Below are positions 52,935 to 62,989 of a stretch of DNA of 64,000 nt, in pieces. The stretch spans positions 1 to 64,000 of the forward strand of contig JBDNFW010000039.1 in NCBI GenBank assembly GCA_041689615.1, written 5' to 3'. The notes beneath the pieces are model-generated. The model was not told the DNA's origin, made no database searches, and saw nothing but the letters and a program-made list of their open reading frames with translations. The stretch is from UBA7359 sp041689615 (GTDB lineage: Bacteria; Pseudomonadota; Gammaproteobacteria; Eutrophobiales; Eutrophobiaceae). Position 1 is the first letter of the stretch. Every line of letters begins with the position of its first letter. The position numbers were made by a program, and so were the translations under genes.

Positions 52935-54491
52935 CTAATGACCAGGCTTATCAGTAAACTGATAAATGTAAATACTGTTTCCAGCATATCCAATAGGTTC
53001 ATAAAACTTGAGCCAATCAAGATTGGCTTTATTCCAGTAAGCAAGTTTTCGTGTATATATCAAGTAATGTACACTAATAGCATATATGCCATTTCTTGGG
53101 TTAATTAATTCATTTCTTGGTATTAATCGATAAGATAAACCATAAAGGCTTGGATTCATCGAACCAAAATACATTAGATTTATTGTCTCTTCAGGATAAT
53201 TATTTTTTTGCCATTCAACGAGAGCAGGTAAATCCTGACCCCAATCAATATTACTGTCCTCTAATAAATTGGGACCATTGCTCGCTCCACCAGCCAGAAT
53301 ATTGAAATAAGAAATATAATCTGGATAGGCAATAAGCGTGGTTATGATATTCCATACTAATAATGTGTTAAATAGTATTACTTTTAACTTGTTAGGATTT
53401 ATATAAAAATAAGCAACAGATACATAGGAAAGTAAAAAAGGATAAATAGGCAATATTCTGCGTAAACCTAAATTTGTCAGATCAAAACAACAAACAAACA
53501 TAATAATTCCAACAGGAATTAGAAAATAAACAATTGCATCTTTATCGAGACGGTAACGCAGCGTTATATATACAGATATTAGTAATAATAATAATGTCGA
53601 TACAGGAGTCTTAACAAGGAATGCAGCAAAATAGTAATACCAGATTGGCTTGGAAAAAACATTTCCAAAAAGGTACTGTTGATAATCTATCTTACCAACA
53701 TCATAAATTTTCGATACTCCATATAGATAAAGCCAAGGCTTAAAGCCATACCCAATACAGATTACTAATAATATAAAAAATACTAAAAGAATTAATCCAC
53801 GAAGTAATATTCTTTTATTTCGACCATTGAGAAGAATTTCATACAAGACAAAAATAAAGAAAATAGGAACTAAAAGTAAGGCTGTAAATTTACTTAATAA
53901 TGCAAGTCCTGTCACTAGTCCACAAATAACCCAACATTTATAATCTTCAGAGCGTATTGCTAAATAAAAAGTATATACCGAAATAAACATGAGTACGGTA
54001 CAACCAAGATCAGTTGTTGCTAATTGACTATGTGCGATAAGATTTGGAGACAACCCTACTAAAACGGAAGCAGCAATTGCGGGCAACGGACCTGAGAGTG
54101 TTTTTACAAATAAACCTGCCATAACCACCAGTAATGCAAAAAGCAACTGTACTGGCAATCTGGATAAAAAGGTTATATCACTCAACTTATCTCCATTGCT
54201 TTCAAAAAACATTTGTGCAAAAGCTATTTGTCTCTCAGCGGCATAATTTGGATGCGAATAATCTGGCGATTTTAAATTCAAAAACTTTAATGGAAATGCT
54301 ACTAATACTTGTAAAAAAGGCGGGGCTTCTGGATTAAGTTTTATTTCTTTGTTATCAATATAACTATATCCAGATACAATATATGTAGGTTCATCATATG
54401 TTAGTGACTTTGTTCTTGCTGCTGAAACAACCAATAAGAAACTGAATATAGCAATGCCAATAATAATAAAATTTATTTTATTTGACTGCAT
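52935..54491 (-). CDS. GT-C (GT39/ArnT-like) membrane glycosyltransferase, copy 2
   Basis: Also 518 residues, with the same layout: KSLTYDEPTYIVSGYSYIDN in the first loop, about ten helices, and NLLEDSNIDWGQDLPALVEW in the C-terminal domain. About two-thirds of residues appear identical to copy 1 by eye. Differences cluster in the middle loops (for example KIYDVGKIDYQQYLFGNVFS here against QIYVRNNPDSYYYLFGNVLD). A local tandem duplication is the simplest explanation; donor or acceptor specificity may differ. It is downstream of the GT2 enzyme gene. Confidence 0.85.
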   Translation of the reverse strand: MQSNKINFIIIGIAIFSFLLVVSAARTKSLTYDEPTYIVSGYSYIDNKEIKLNPEAPPFLQVLVAFPLKFLNLKSPDYSHPNYAAERQIAFAQMFFESNGDKLSDITFLSRLPVQLLFALLVVMAGLFVKTLSGPLPAIAASVLVGLSPNLIAHSQLATTDLGCTVLMFISVYTFYLAIRSEDYKCWVICGLVTGLALLSKFTALLLVPIFFIFVLYEILLNGRNKRILLRGLILLVFFILLVICIGYGFKPWLYLYGVSKIYDVGKIDYQQYLFGNVFSKPIWYYYFAAFLVKTPVSTLLLLLISVYITLRYRLDKDAIVYFLIPVGIIMFVCCFDLTNLGLRRILPIYPFLLSYVSVAYFYINPNKLKVILFNTLLVWNIITTLIAYPDYISYFNILAGGASNGPNLLEDSNIDWGQDLPALVEWQKNNYPEETINLMYFGSMNPSLYGLSYRLIPRNELINPRNGIYAISVHYLIYTRKLAYWNKANLDWLKFYEPIGYAGNSIYIYQFTDKPGH

Positions 54492-54560
54492 CTAAATTCC
54501 AAATAATTAAACTCAGTGATTAATTTTAGTCTGCACAATACTCTACGTTTAATAATTAAT

Positions 54561-55523
54561 TCACTTTCGGTATTTTGATGATTTTATATCTTTTACTAAA
54601 TAGAGCGGCCTGTTTTTCGTTTCGTTAAAAACTCTTCCAAGATATTCGCCAATAATACCTAAAGCTAATAATTGAATACCGCCAATAAATGCAATTAACA
54701 CAACTAATGAAGGATATCCTGCGACAGGATCACCAAACATAATTTTCTTTAAAATTATAATTACGGCGAAAATTAACCCGGCAAAAGCAGTTAAAACTCC
54801 AAGTAATGATGCTAATCTTAGTGGCAATACAGAAAATGATGTTAGTCCTTCAAAGGCTAAATCTAGTAAACTCCAAAAATGCCATTTTGTTTCCCCAGCG
54901 TAACGTTCATCACGCTCGTAAGTAATCTCGGTTTGCGAATATCCTACCCAAGCAAATAAACCTTTCATATAACGATGCTTTTCTCGCAACTCTAATAAAG
55001 CGTCTAATGCATTTCGGCTTAGTAATCTGAAGTCACCTGTATCTTTTGGAATTTTTATATCACTTAACTGATATAGAAAACGATAATAAACAAATGACGA
55101 CATTTTTTTGAATGCAGTTTCACCTTTCCTTTTGATTCTCTTAGCATTAACGACATCGTATCCATCGTTCCATTTAACAACTAAATCAGGAATCAATTCG
55201 GGAGGATCCTGTAAGTCCGTATCAATAACAACTACAGCATCACCTGATGCATAATCTAATCCAGCAGTTAGTGCGATTTCCTTGCCAAAATTTCTGCTTA
55301 AATCAATGATGGTAATACGTGAATCGTTGTTGTGCTGCTTACTCATTATTTCTAATGTGTCATCCTGACTACCATCGTTCACGTAAATGATTTCCAGATT
55401 AACATCTAGATCATTAACTGCATCGACTAATCTTTTGTAAAACTCATCCAACCCAGCTTTTTCATTATAAGCAGGCGCAACCACAGACAAGAGTTTTTTA
55501 TTTTCTGTTTTTTTACTTTCCAT
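54561..55523 (-). CDS. Polyprenyl-phosphate GT2 glycosyltransferase (GtrB/DPM1-like)
   Basis: A 320-residue GT2 enzyme. The N-terminal catalytic domain reads SVVAPAYNEKAGLDEFYKRL, then ALTAGLDYASGDAVVVIDTD with DLQDPPELIPDLV, the DxD-like and QDP motifs. Two C-terminal transmembrane helices (about 233-255 and 268-290) are of the GtrB/DPM1 type. It is expected to make undecaprenyl-phosphate-sugar from a nucleotide sugar. That product is what GT-C transferases next door would use. It follows the methyltransferase gene by 2 bp. Confidence 0.9.
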   Translation of the reverse strand: MESKKTENKKLLSVVAPAYNEKAGLDEFYKRLVDAVNDLDVNLEIIYVNDGSQDDTLEIMSKQHNNDSRITIIDLSRNFGKEIALTAGLDYASGDAVVVIDTDLQDPPELIPDLVVKWNDGYDVVNAKRIKRKGETAFKKMSSFVYYRFLYQLSDIKIPKDTGDFRLLSRNALDALLELREKHRYMKGLFAWVGYSQTEITYERDERYAGETKWHFWSLLDLAFEGLTSFSVLPLRLASLLGVLTAFAGLIFAVIIILKKIMFGDPVAGYPSLVVLIAFIGGIQLLALGIIGEYLGRVFNETKNRPLYLVKDIKSSKYRK

Positions 55524-55525
55524 TT

Positions 55526-56257
55526 TTATATTTTCTTTGCTACAACTATTATTGAAAGACCAAAAGGAAATGTTATATTACCAATAAACCTAGATTCAAA
55601 ACTGAATATTTTTTCAAAAAAAACGTTAATAAGGTTAGGCGGCATTTTTAAATCACTATCTTCCTCTGACATAATTATTTTTTGTTTCAATCTTTCGACA
55701 AGTGCTAAAGGAAATAAAAACGTATTAAAGTACGAGATATAATCAACTTTCCAACCATTATTTTCAATCAACTCTTTTAATCGCTTAACGGTATATCTTC
55801 TTTTATGATGATGTTGATCATCACGTTGAGTCCATAAAAATTGATATGCTGGCACTGTTAGAACCAGATTTCCACTCTCCTTTACACAATCTCTCAATGC
55901 ATTCAAGCTTCCAGCGTCGTCGTCAATATGTTCCAAAACATCCAATAACACCAACAAATCATTATCTCTTCTTATATCTGCATGAATATTATCTGGCAAC
56001 TCACCTTTTAATACTTGACCTACGTCTCTTACTTTCGCTTTCTCTAAAGCATTACCATCTCTTTCCATCGCGACTACATCACCATATTTCGACAAAAATG
56101 CAAGGTTATCTCCGTTACCACATCCTGCGTCCATAATATGTGAGCCTTTATCAATATCCAGCTTTTTAATAACACTTTCAATTATTTTCCGCCTTGCAAC
56201 AAACCACCAATGCTGAGTTTCAACTTTATACATCTCATCAAATAATTCATTTTCCAT
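55526..56257 (-). CDS. Class I SAM-dependent methyltransferase
   Basis: A 243-residue cytoplasmic methyltransferase. The SAM-binding loop is HIMDAGCGNGDNLAFLSKYG, with the acidic residue in VVAMERDGNAL and DNDLLVLLDVLEHIDDDAGS. The N-terminus MYKVETQHWWFVARRKIIES is a motif common in surface-glycan and lipid-linked methyltransferases. Target unknown. Coupled closely to the GT2 gene, so it may methylate a sugar or lipid precursor. Confidence 0.85.
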   Translation of the reverse strand: MENELFDEMYKVETQHWWFVARRKIIESVIKKLDIDKGSHIMDAGCGNGDNLAFLSKYGDVVAMERDGNALEKAKVRDVGQVLKGELPDNIHADIRRDNDLLVLLDVLEHIDDDAGSLNALRDCVKESGNLVLTVPAYQFLWTQRDDQHHHKRRYTVKRLKELIENNGWKVDYISYFNTFLFPLALVERLKQKIIMSEEDSDLKMPPNLINVFFEKIFSFESRFIGNITFPFGLSIIVVAKKI

Positions 56258-56291
56258 AATAAATACTCTACGTTACTCTTATAGCGATCAT

Positions 56292-57038
56292 TTATTTAAT
56301 TTTTCCCTGAACCTTGGCCAAAATACCGCGCAATATATTGCATTCATTTTCTTCTAATTGTGTACGATTAAATAATCGTCGCATTCTATGCATTAATAGA
56401 CGCGGGTTATCAACATCATGAAATCCTATTTCGGTTAGGCATTGTTCCAGATGTTGGTAAAACATTTCCATTTTATCCTGCTTCACCAGTGCTGTATTAG
56501 TTTCAACTATCTCCTTATTTTCTTCAAAGCCACCTAATAGATATATTTCATAACAAATAATTTGTACTGCGGAGGCCAAGTTAAGTGAACTATATTCCGC
56601 ATTCGTGGGTATTTGTAAAACAAGGTTACAGAGTTCCAGTTCTTCATTACTTAAACCTGAATTTTCTCGACCAAATACAACCGCTACAGAAGAATATTTA
56701 TTTTCGGAAATTGTATTCGCGCATTCTCTTGGCGTAACCATAGGCCAGGGTATGCTTCTCGTACGAGCACTAGTACCAATCACCAGATCACAATCTGATA
56801 TAGCTTCTTTTAGACTTGAAAATATTTTGGCATTAGCAAGTATATCATCAGCGCCCGTAGCTCTGGCTGTCGCTTCTGCTGAAGGAAATATTTTAGGGCT
56901 AACAAGATATAGCTTATCCTGTGACATTGTCTTCATTGCGCGGGCTGCTGCACCAATATTACCGGGATGTGTTGTCCCGACCAGCACGATCCTCGTTTTA
57001 TCAAAAATATTTTTCATACTTGTTATTGCTTCACTCAT
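56292..57038 (-). CDS. trmJ: tRNA (cytidine/uridine-32-2'-O)-methyltransferase TrmJ
   Basis: SPOUT enzyme methylating ribose at position 32 of the tRNA anticodon loop. The N-terminus has IVLVGTTHPGNIGAAARAMK and LYLVSPKIFPSAEATARATG, and the knot region AVVFGRENSGLSNEELELC, IPTNAEYSSLNLASAVQIIC. Start taken at the ATG at 57038; a TTG at 57050 would add MSVV. The C-terminal helix ends IRGILAKVQGKIK-like (NILRGILAKVQGKIK). Divergent from suhB, as in many Gammaproteobacteria. Confidence 0.95.
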   Translation of the reverse strand: MSEAITSMKNIFDKTRIVLVGTTHPGNIGAAARAMKTMSQDKLYLVSPKIFPSAEATARATGADDILANAKIFSSLKEAISDCDLVIGTSARTRSIPWPMVTPRECANTISENKYSSVAVVFGRENSGLSNEELELCNLVLQIPTNAEYSSLNLASAVQIICYEIYLLGGFEENKEIVETNTALVKQDKMEMFYQHLEQCLTEIGFHDVDNPRLLMHRMRRLFNRTQLEENECNILRGILAKVQGKIK

Positions 57039-57084
57039 GACTACTGACAACGTAGAATAACTCGTTAACTATTTGGAGAACACT

Positions 57085-57867
57085 ATGCACCCCATGCTCA
57101 ATATCGCTATACGCGCAGCCAGAGCTGCTGGCGATTCCATTGTACGTGAAATGGATCGCGTCAGTGATATTTCAATTGATATAAAAGGAAAAAACGACTT
57201 TGTCACCGAGGTTGATAGACAAGCTGAACATATTATTATCGAAACAATTAAAAAGGCTTACCCTGATCATGCCTTTCTAGGTGAGGAAACAGGAAAATCG
57301 GGCGATAGTGAGTATCTTTGGATTATCGATCCACTTGATGGTACGACAAATTTTTTACATGGAATACCCCATTTTGCCATCTCTATTGCTTTGCAATACA
57401 AAGAACGTCTGGATCAAGCTGTCATTTACGATCCTGTGAAACAGGAATTATTTACTGCATCGCAAGGTAAGGGAGCTCAGCTTAATAACAAAAAAATACG
57501 TGTTAGTTCCCAAAAAACTCTGGACGGCGCATTACTGGCTACCGGTTTTCCATTTCGGGAAGACCAGGAAGTCGATAAATTTATAAAAAGCTTCAAAGCC
57601 TTATTTCCGAAAATTGCGGGCATAAGAAGAGCAGGAGTAGCATCTCTTGACTTGGCCTATGTTGCATGCGGACGATTTGATGGCTTTTGGGAATATAGCT
57701 TAAAACCCTGGGACATCGCTGCTGGTGCTTTAATCGTTCAAGAGGCAGGGGGCATTAGTAGTGAATTTACAGGTGGAACAGATTACTTAGAAACAGGCGA
57801 TATTATTTCCAGCAACCCAAAATTATTAAAGATTATATTAAAAACTATCATGGACTCGACTCGCTAG
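57085..57867 (+). CDS. suhB: Inositol-1-monophosphatase family protein SuhB
   Basis: Mg-dependent phosphatase of the inositol monophosphatase family; in E. coli it also aids rRNA transcription antitermination. Metal-binding motifs are FLGEETGKSG, WIIDPLDGTTNFLHG and the C-terminal KPWDIAAGALIVQEAGG. I use the ATG at 57085 (MHPMLNIAIRAARAAG), which has GGAG upstream, giving 260 residues; a TTG at 57073 is the alternative. Divergent from trmJ. Confidence 0.95.
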   Translation: MHPMLNIAIRAARAAGDSIVREMDRVSDISIDIKGKNDFVTEVDRQAEHIIIETIKKAYPDHAFLGEETGKSGDSEYLWIIDPLDGTTNFLHGIPHFAISIALQYKERLDQAVIYDPVKQELFTASQGKGAQLNNKKIRVSSQKTLDGALLATGFPFREDQEVDKFIKSFKALFPKIAGIRRAGVASLDLAYVACGRFDGFWEYSLKPWDIAAGALIVQEAGGISSEFTGGTDYLETGDIISSNPKLLKIILKTIMDSTR

Positions 57868-57912
57868 TAATTTGTTTATATCAGTAATCTTTTTGCATAA
57901 CTGGTTTCCTAA

Positions 57913-58098
57913 CATATAGGATCCTTCAGTTACATTATAGAAGAATTTGTAAAGCCTTATATAAATGGCAAGATATCACTAAAGCATGATAATGTTGCAA
58001 AATATAAGGAATATGCGTAAATATACGGAAATTTTAAAAGAAAAATACCTTTCTCTAAGGATGAAATAAATAAATCTTATGAGAAGTATTATTCATAG
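57913..58098 (+). pseudogene. Possible gene remnant downstream of suhB
   Basis: After a stop at 57910 this plus-strand frame reads HIGSFSYIIEEFVKPYINGK, ISLKHDNVAKYKEYA, then TAA (58018-58020), then IYGNFKRKIPFSKDEINKSY to a second stop. The composition looks protein-like, but there is no start and I recognise no family. It may be a decayed 3' gene end, or chance in AT-rich DNA. Confidence 0.2.
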
Positions 58099-58135
58099 AG
58101 AGTATTTCAAAAAATGTACGTTTATACTAAATTTA

Positions 58136-59890
58136 TCAATTGAGTTTATATAGTCTGGCCAAAATAACCTCCCGACCACTGACCAAAGTAATTTTTTTCT
58201 CAAATACGATAGAAACATTCGATGGTAATTTTTCCTTTGATTGCAATAGATTTTGAAATTCTTTTTCCATGCCCTCATAGCCAGAATCATTATGAACATA
58301 AACATATTTAATCCAGGAATAATCTTCCTGAATCTTAGTCAATGGAAGAGAAAGCAAACGTAACGCCAACTTAACTTTTTCTTCATGTTGATGAGAAATA
58401 AGAAAATTGTTTGCAATTACCGAGCAGGACGTATGAAAGCGGATATAGTGACCATCATTAGGTAGCGCTAAAACGACACCAGGGTCTTCATTGCATTGTC
58501 GTTTAAAAAGAGGGTATATATCGCGTGTTGCTTGATAATCACGTTCCAAACCGAGCGGATATAATTTAAACAATTGTGTAAATACAGGTTGATATACAAG
58601 TAGAGACAAAAAAACGGTAACTAATAAAATTAACCTTGAGCTACTGGAATGCTTCTTACTTAAAATATCGCTTACTAATAGTAAGGGAAGATATAGAGCA
58701 AAGGACCCATAGTAATGCAGCCTAAATTGTTGCCACAGCAGAAAAATACCAAATAGTGAAAAAGATAAAAAATAAATATTTTTTAATCGTTTATCATTAA
58801 TGTATAAGTAATATATAGCAATAAGAGATAACGGAATAAGAAAAAATAAATAGGAATAAAAAGCTGCTGTACTTCGCCAGCCAAAATCACGCACAAAACT
58901 AAATCCCCCTTTAATTTCACCAAATTGTTTTAATATACCTATATCGCCTTGAAAGAATCGGAAACCCTGATGAATCTGCGAGAAAACAATAAGACTCATA
59001 CATACCAAAATACAAATTAACAAAAAGAGACTGCGCTTTGAGTATTTAAAATAATTTACATACAGAATTATCAAAGATGTGCAAATCGAAATAAATAGAT
59101 GAAACCAAGAAAGCGTATAAAAAGAAAACTGGCCTGCAAGGAAAGGTTCTGATGGCAAGACAACCAGTAAGGTAAACAACAACAAACTTATGGAAAAAAA
59201 TACGATTGACCTTTGGCTGGCTATTCCTTCACGGTACCAAATAATTAATATCGACACCAATAAAGGTATTTGTAAAATAAAAAGACTATTATGAAAGGCT
59301 GGAGCAATTCCAAGAACCATAGCGAATAAAATTGCCCTTCTCTTATTTTCTAAACTGTCAAACCAATACAAGCCGCAACACAAACTAGCAAGAACAAAAG
59401 TATATTCAATATAATGATGATCTAATACACCAAAACCATGTAAGCCCTGTGTTAAGGGAGAAAAAGCAAAGCAGAACATTGCGATAGTCAAACGAGAATT
59501 TGAGAGATTTAACTTTTTACATACACATATAAACAAGACTGCATTGACGAAAACAAATGCTGGAGGTGTACGCCATAAGATAAAAAGAGGATCAACATCA
59601 AAAAGGGATGATAAAAATAATGTCAAATATCCTATAACAACCGTATAGGCCCAAGGCCAAGTTAACCAACTTCCCTCTGGTGCATGTATTTTTGAATCAA
59701 ATTGATAAAAATTTTGTGGATTTGCTATGAAATCCACAAATCGCCTGGCATGATAAAATGAATCATGGCCAACTGGTATATATTCCTCCTCCAAAAGACC
59801 GGAGAAAGTCCACAACATTGCAAAATAATACGCAATGCAAGCACCCGTAAACACAATCAATATTGGAATAATATTTTTACGAATACTCAT
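58136..59890 (-). CDS. STT3-like polytopic membrane protein (GT-C)
   Basis: A 584-residue protein with about eleven helices. The first loop holds EYIPVGHDSFYHARRFVDFI, like the DxxYHxR region of STT3/PglB oligosaccharyltransferases, and GLHGFGVLDHHYIEYTFVLA has the conserved DHH. In place of the WWDYG motif the C-terminal domain reads LALPNDGHYIRFHTSCSVIA followed by NNFLIS, which lines up with it only loosely. It may transfer lipid-linked glycans or be a distant paralogue that has lost the classic site. It lies in the glycan region between suhB and another GT-C gene. Confidence 0.7.
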   Translation of the reverse strand: MSIRKNIIPILIVFTGACIAYYFAMLWTFSGLLEEEYIPVGHDSFYHARRFVDFIANPQNFYQFDSKIHAPEGSWLTWPWAYTVVIGYLTLFLSSLFDVDPLFILWRTPPAFVFVNAVLFICVCKKLNLSNSRLTIAMFCFAFSPLTQGLHGFGVLDHHYIEYTFVLASLCCGLYWFDSLENKRRAILFAMVLGIAPAFHNSLFILQIPLLVSILIIWYREGIASQRSIVFFSISLLLFTLLVVLPSEPFLAGQFSFYTLSWFHLFISICTSLIILYVNYFKYSKRSLFLLICILVCMSLIVFSQIHQGFRFFQGDIGILKQFGEIKGGFSFVRDFGWRSTAAFYSYLFFLIPLSLIAIYYLYINDKRLKNIYFLSFSLFGIFLLWQQFRLHYYGSFALYLPLLLVSDILSKKHSSSSRLILLVTVFLSLLVYQPVFTQLFKLYPLGLERDYQATRDIYPLFKRQCNEDPGVVLALPNDGHYIRFHTSCSVIANNFLISHQHEEKVKLALRLLSLPLTKIQEDYSWIKYVYVHNDSGYEGMEKEFQNLLQSKEKLPSNVSIVFEKKITLVSGREVILARLYKLN

Positions 59891-60012
59891 AGAATTAGAT
59901 TTATCACCCTTTGATTGATATTAACAAAAAGAAAAAACATACTTTCATATCCTGACACAATAATATTTCAATGATGCATACTAAATTTCTATTGGTGCTT
60001 CTATTTTAATGT

Positions 60013-61593
60013 TTATTTATCAATTTCTAGTAATACTGAAATAATTTCTCCGCCATATTCAGGCGGGTAAAAAGTTTGTCGTAATATCCACGAAATATTT
60101 TTTACTCTATCAACTGGATACAAAGGCTCATGTTCTCTAAGTGCAGATGCCACAATAAACATATAATGGCACTGCGTTAATTCATTTATAAAATCTTCTT
60201 GACCGACGTTTTGCAATGGTGGAATAATAACTTTACGCTTACTGTATAACATGACAAATTCTTGATGGATTGAATAAATGCATTTATCCTGAGGAACAAC
60301 TTCTTTTATATCAATGGTTGATTCTATCAACCTCTTTTTAAAAATTAGATGCTTAACCATTTTTTCAGTATCCATACCAGTAAGCCAGTTCCTATCATTA
60401 GTAAGAGACTGTATATTTTCCCCCGGGTTAGTTAACAATCGATTTGTCATAAACATTAAACATGGAAAAATTGTAATTACAATCAGAAATGGAATGGACA
60501 GATTAAAGAAAATACTTATATTTTTATTATTCTGCTTAAATAAAGTTGAAGTAGTAACTTGTATATAAAACAATACAAATGGAATTATGACATAGATAAA
60601 ACGAACATTTTGATCTGAAAAATTCCAGATAAAAATCAATCCTAGATAAATTACAACATAGAGCGCATCTAATGATAAAATAATAATGCGCCGGTATAAA
60701 GCAAAACACGTTGTTAATATTACAAGACCTGCTAAAACAGCTGTTCCAATGTTAATTACCGTATTAAATTGTAACTGTAAACCCAACCAGAACGTTTTTA
60801 ATTGAAACTGTATTATTGTACTGATTCCAGCCCAAACTCCTCCATACGCATCAATAAAACTTTTATATCGTTCCAGAAATGCATTATTAAAATAGGACTG
60901 TTCATAATCTATACCATTACTTACTAAAGACCATATCAACCAGGGTATTAATATGATTATTGCAGTAAAGACAATTTTTGTTTTATCCCGACGATAAACA
61001 GCAATAAGTAAAGCAATAACGAGTGATATCCCAACGCTTCTGGTTATTAATGCAAGTCCACATGTAAATGCGGAAAGATATAGCCAATTATCCGTGCTAT
61101 TTTTAGTCTTGGAAAAGCACCACAATGTCAACAATACAAATAGTAAGTATAAATTTTCACTCCATAACTCAGTGGAAAATAATAGAGTAGATGGAAGAAG
61201 TAAAAATAATATCGCATTTATCAGAGCATTAGCTTTAGCTAGACCCTCTTTAACCTGCCAATCAATATAAAATAAACATACAGGCAACAGAATTATGGAG
61301 GTGGCAACACTTGCCAGAATTATATTGTCACTCCCTGCGCCAAAAATACTTAAGTAAAATGGGTACATTGGAGGAAAGCTTCTGTATGCCATCGCTTGTT
61401 CCAAGACAGGCAAATTCTCAGCGTTCCAATTTGAAAAATAGTCTGCTTGTAGTAAGTATATAAAGCTGTCAGTCCAAAAGCCGGGGTTATCATTAAATGA
61501 AATAAAAAAATGAATAATCAACGAAAATAATAATAAACCCCATAAACAGTAATACCAATTAAAGGACAAGTAACCTTTAGTTCGCTTTATCAT
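60013..61593 (-). CDS. Polytopic GT-C-like glycosyltransferase
   Basis: A 526-residue protein with about ten helices. The first loop has NPGFWTDSFIYLLQADYFS and AYRSFPPMYPFYLSIFGAGS, a D-x-x-Y/P-P layout of GT39-like enzymes, then SENLYLLFVLLTLWCFSK and LALITRSVGISLVIALLIA. The last ~170 residues form a soluble C-terminal domain. Its overall plan matches the partial gene at 62990 across the UDP-sugar decarboxylase gene. Acceptor unknown. It is divergent from that decarboxylase gene. Confidence 0.75.
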   Translation of the reverse strand: MIKRTKGYLSFNWYYCLWGLLLFSLIIHFFISFNDNPGFWTDSFIYLLQADYFSNWNAENLPVLEQAMAYRSFPPMYPFYLSIFGAGSDNIILASVATSIILLPVCLFYIDWQVKEGLAKANALINAILFLLLPSTLLFSTELWSENLYLLFVLLTLWCFSKTKNSTDNWLYLSAFTCGLALITRSVGISLVIALLIAVYRRDKTKIVFTAIIILIPWLIWSLVSNGIDYEQSYFNNAFLERYKSFIDAYGGVWAGISTIIQFQLKTFWLGLQLQFNTVINIGTAVLAGLVILTTCFALYRRIIILSLDALYVVIYLGLIFIWNFSDQNVRFIYVIIPFVLFYIQVTTSTLFKQNNKNISIFFNLSIPFLIVITIFPCLMFMTNRLLTNPGENIQSLTNDRNWLTGMDTEKMVKHLIFKKRLIESTIDIKEVVPQDKCIYSIHQEFVMLYSKRKVIIPPLQNVGQEDFINELTQCHYMFIVASALREHEPLYPVDRVKNISWILRQTFYPPEYGGEIISVLLEIDK

Positions 61594-61814
61594 AATTTTA
61601 TATTAATTTATTTATGTATATAAACATGGGATTTAATTATAATAACATCTAAAAATTAGCCTTATGGTACTGTTTGTTTTTCATTTTAATAGTATTAGTG
61701 TGACATATTTCTAAAAATACACTTTTTCTAAGACTACACTCTTAAATATCTTGTTTAATGAGATCATCATAATTATTATTGATCACACATCCTATAACCC
61801 ATAATCTACAGATA

Positions 61815-62750
61815 ATGAATAAACGAATATTAGTTACAGGCGGAGCCGGCTTTCTAGGTTCTCACCTATGTAAAAAACTACTTGATGAAGGGAATGAGGT
61901 CATATGCCTTGACAATTTTTATACTGGCTCAAAGAAAAATATTATTTCCCTATTGGGGAATCCATATTTTGAAGTTGTTCGTCATGACATCACTTTCCCA
62001 ATATATCTTGAGGTTGATCAAATTTACAATCTAGCTTGTCCCGCTAGTCCAGTTTATTACCAAAAGTTTCCTATACAAACTACAAAAACTAGCGTATCTG
62101 GTGCAATTAATATGCTTGGCTTGGCAAAACGTTTAAATATTCCAATTTTACAAGCCTCTACAAGTGAAATTTATGGAGATCCAATTGTGCACCCTCAGAC
62201 GGAGGATTATTGGGGAAATGTAAATTGCACAGGTATTCGCTCTTGCTACGATGAGGGGAAACGTTGCGCTGAAACACTATTTTTCGATTATCATCGAGAA
62301 TTAAAATTAGATATTAGAGTGGCAAGAATATTTAACACTTATGGCCCTAACATGGCTGTCAATGACGGAAGGGTAATTAGCAACTTTGTTATGCAGGCTT
62401 TAAATAATGAAGACATAACAATTTATGGTGACGGAAGTCAAACACGCTCACTTTGCTATGTGGATGATCTAATTAACGGTTTAATCAAATTAATGAATAA
62501 ACCAAATCATCATGAGCCTACTAACTTGGGTAATCCTAATGAACTATCAATCAAGGAAATCGCGGATAAAATATTGGAATTGACCGGTAGTAAATCGAAA
62601 CTCGTTTTAAAACCATTGCCTGAAGATGACCCAAAACAACGATGTCCGGATATAACAAGAGCTAAACAGGATTTAAATTGGGAACCGATTATAGACTTGG
62701 ATACAGGCTTAACAAATACCATAAATTACTTTAAGAACATTCCTATATAG
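61815..62750 (+). CDS. UDP-glucuronate decarboxylase (UDP-xylose synthase)
   Basis: SDR enzyme turning UDP-glucuronate into UDP-xylose. The start is taken at MNKRILVTGGAGFLGSHLC (61815), which places GxxGxxG normally; an upstream ATG at 61779 would add 12 residues. The signature blocks are IYNLACPASPVYYQKFPIQT, the catalytic SCYDEGKRCAETLFFDYHRE (Tyr and Lys) and DDPKQRCPDITRAKQDLNWE. Length 311 is typical of bacterial UXS. It probably supplies a pentose donor to the glycosyltransferases around it. Confidence 0.93.
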   Translation: MNKRILVTGGAGFLGSHLCKKLLDEGNEVICLDNFYTGSKKNIISLLGNPYFEVVRHDITFPIYLEVDQIYNLACPASPVYYQKFPIQTTKTSVSGAINMLGLAKRLNIPILQASTSEIYGDPIVHPQTEDYWGNVNCTGIRSCYDEGKRCAETLFFDYHRELKLDIRVARIFNTYGPNMAVNDGRVISNFVMQALNNEDITIYGDGSQTRSLCYVDDLINGLIKLMNKPNHHEPTNLGNPNELSIKEIADKILELTGSKSKLVLKPLPEDDPKQRCPDITRAKQDLNWEPIIDLDTGLTNTINYFKNIPI

Positions 62751-62766
62751 AAGAAATATATTTCTT
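62751..62766. repeat. 16-bp AT palindrome right after the decarboxylase gene
   Basis: AAGAAATATATTTCTT is a perfect palindrome beginning at the base after the UDP-glucuronate decarboxylase stop. It could form a weak transcript-end hairpin. The rest of the gap to 62990 (about 220 bp) is AT-rich, and I see no gene in it. Confidence 0.35.
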
Positions 62767-62989
62767 ATTAGGCAGGCATATTTTTTATGATTATTGCCGC
62801 ATACAGCTTACTGCTAAATTTAATTAAACTTATAACAAGTTGATAACATCATTTATATGGCTCCAAAAAGATAATAAATATTTCGGCCATATTATTTTTA
62901 TTCCTTAATAGGAATTACGATAACAATTCTTTCATTTACTTAAAATTTCTAATCAACAATATTTATAACTACATAGAATTAATAATATT

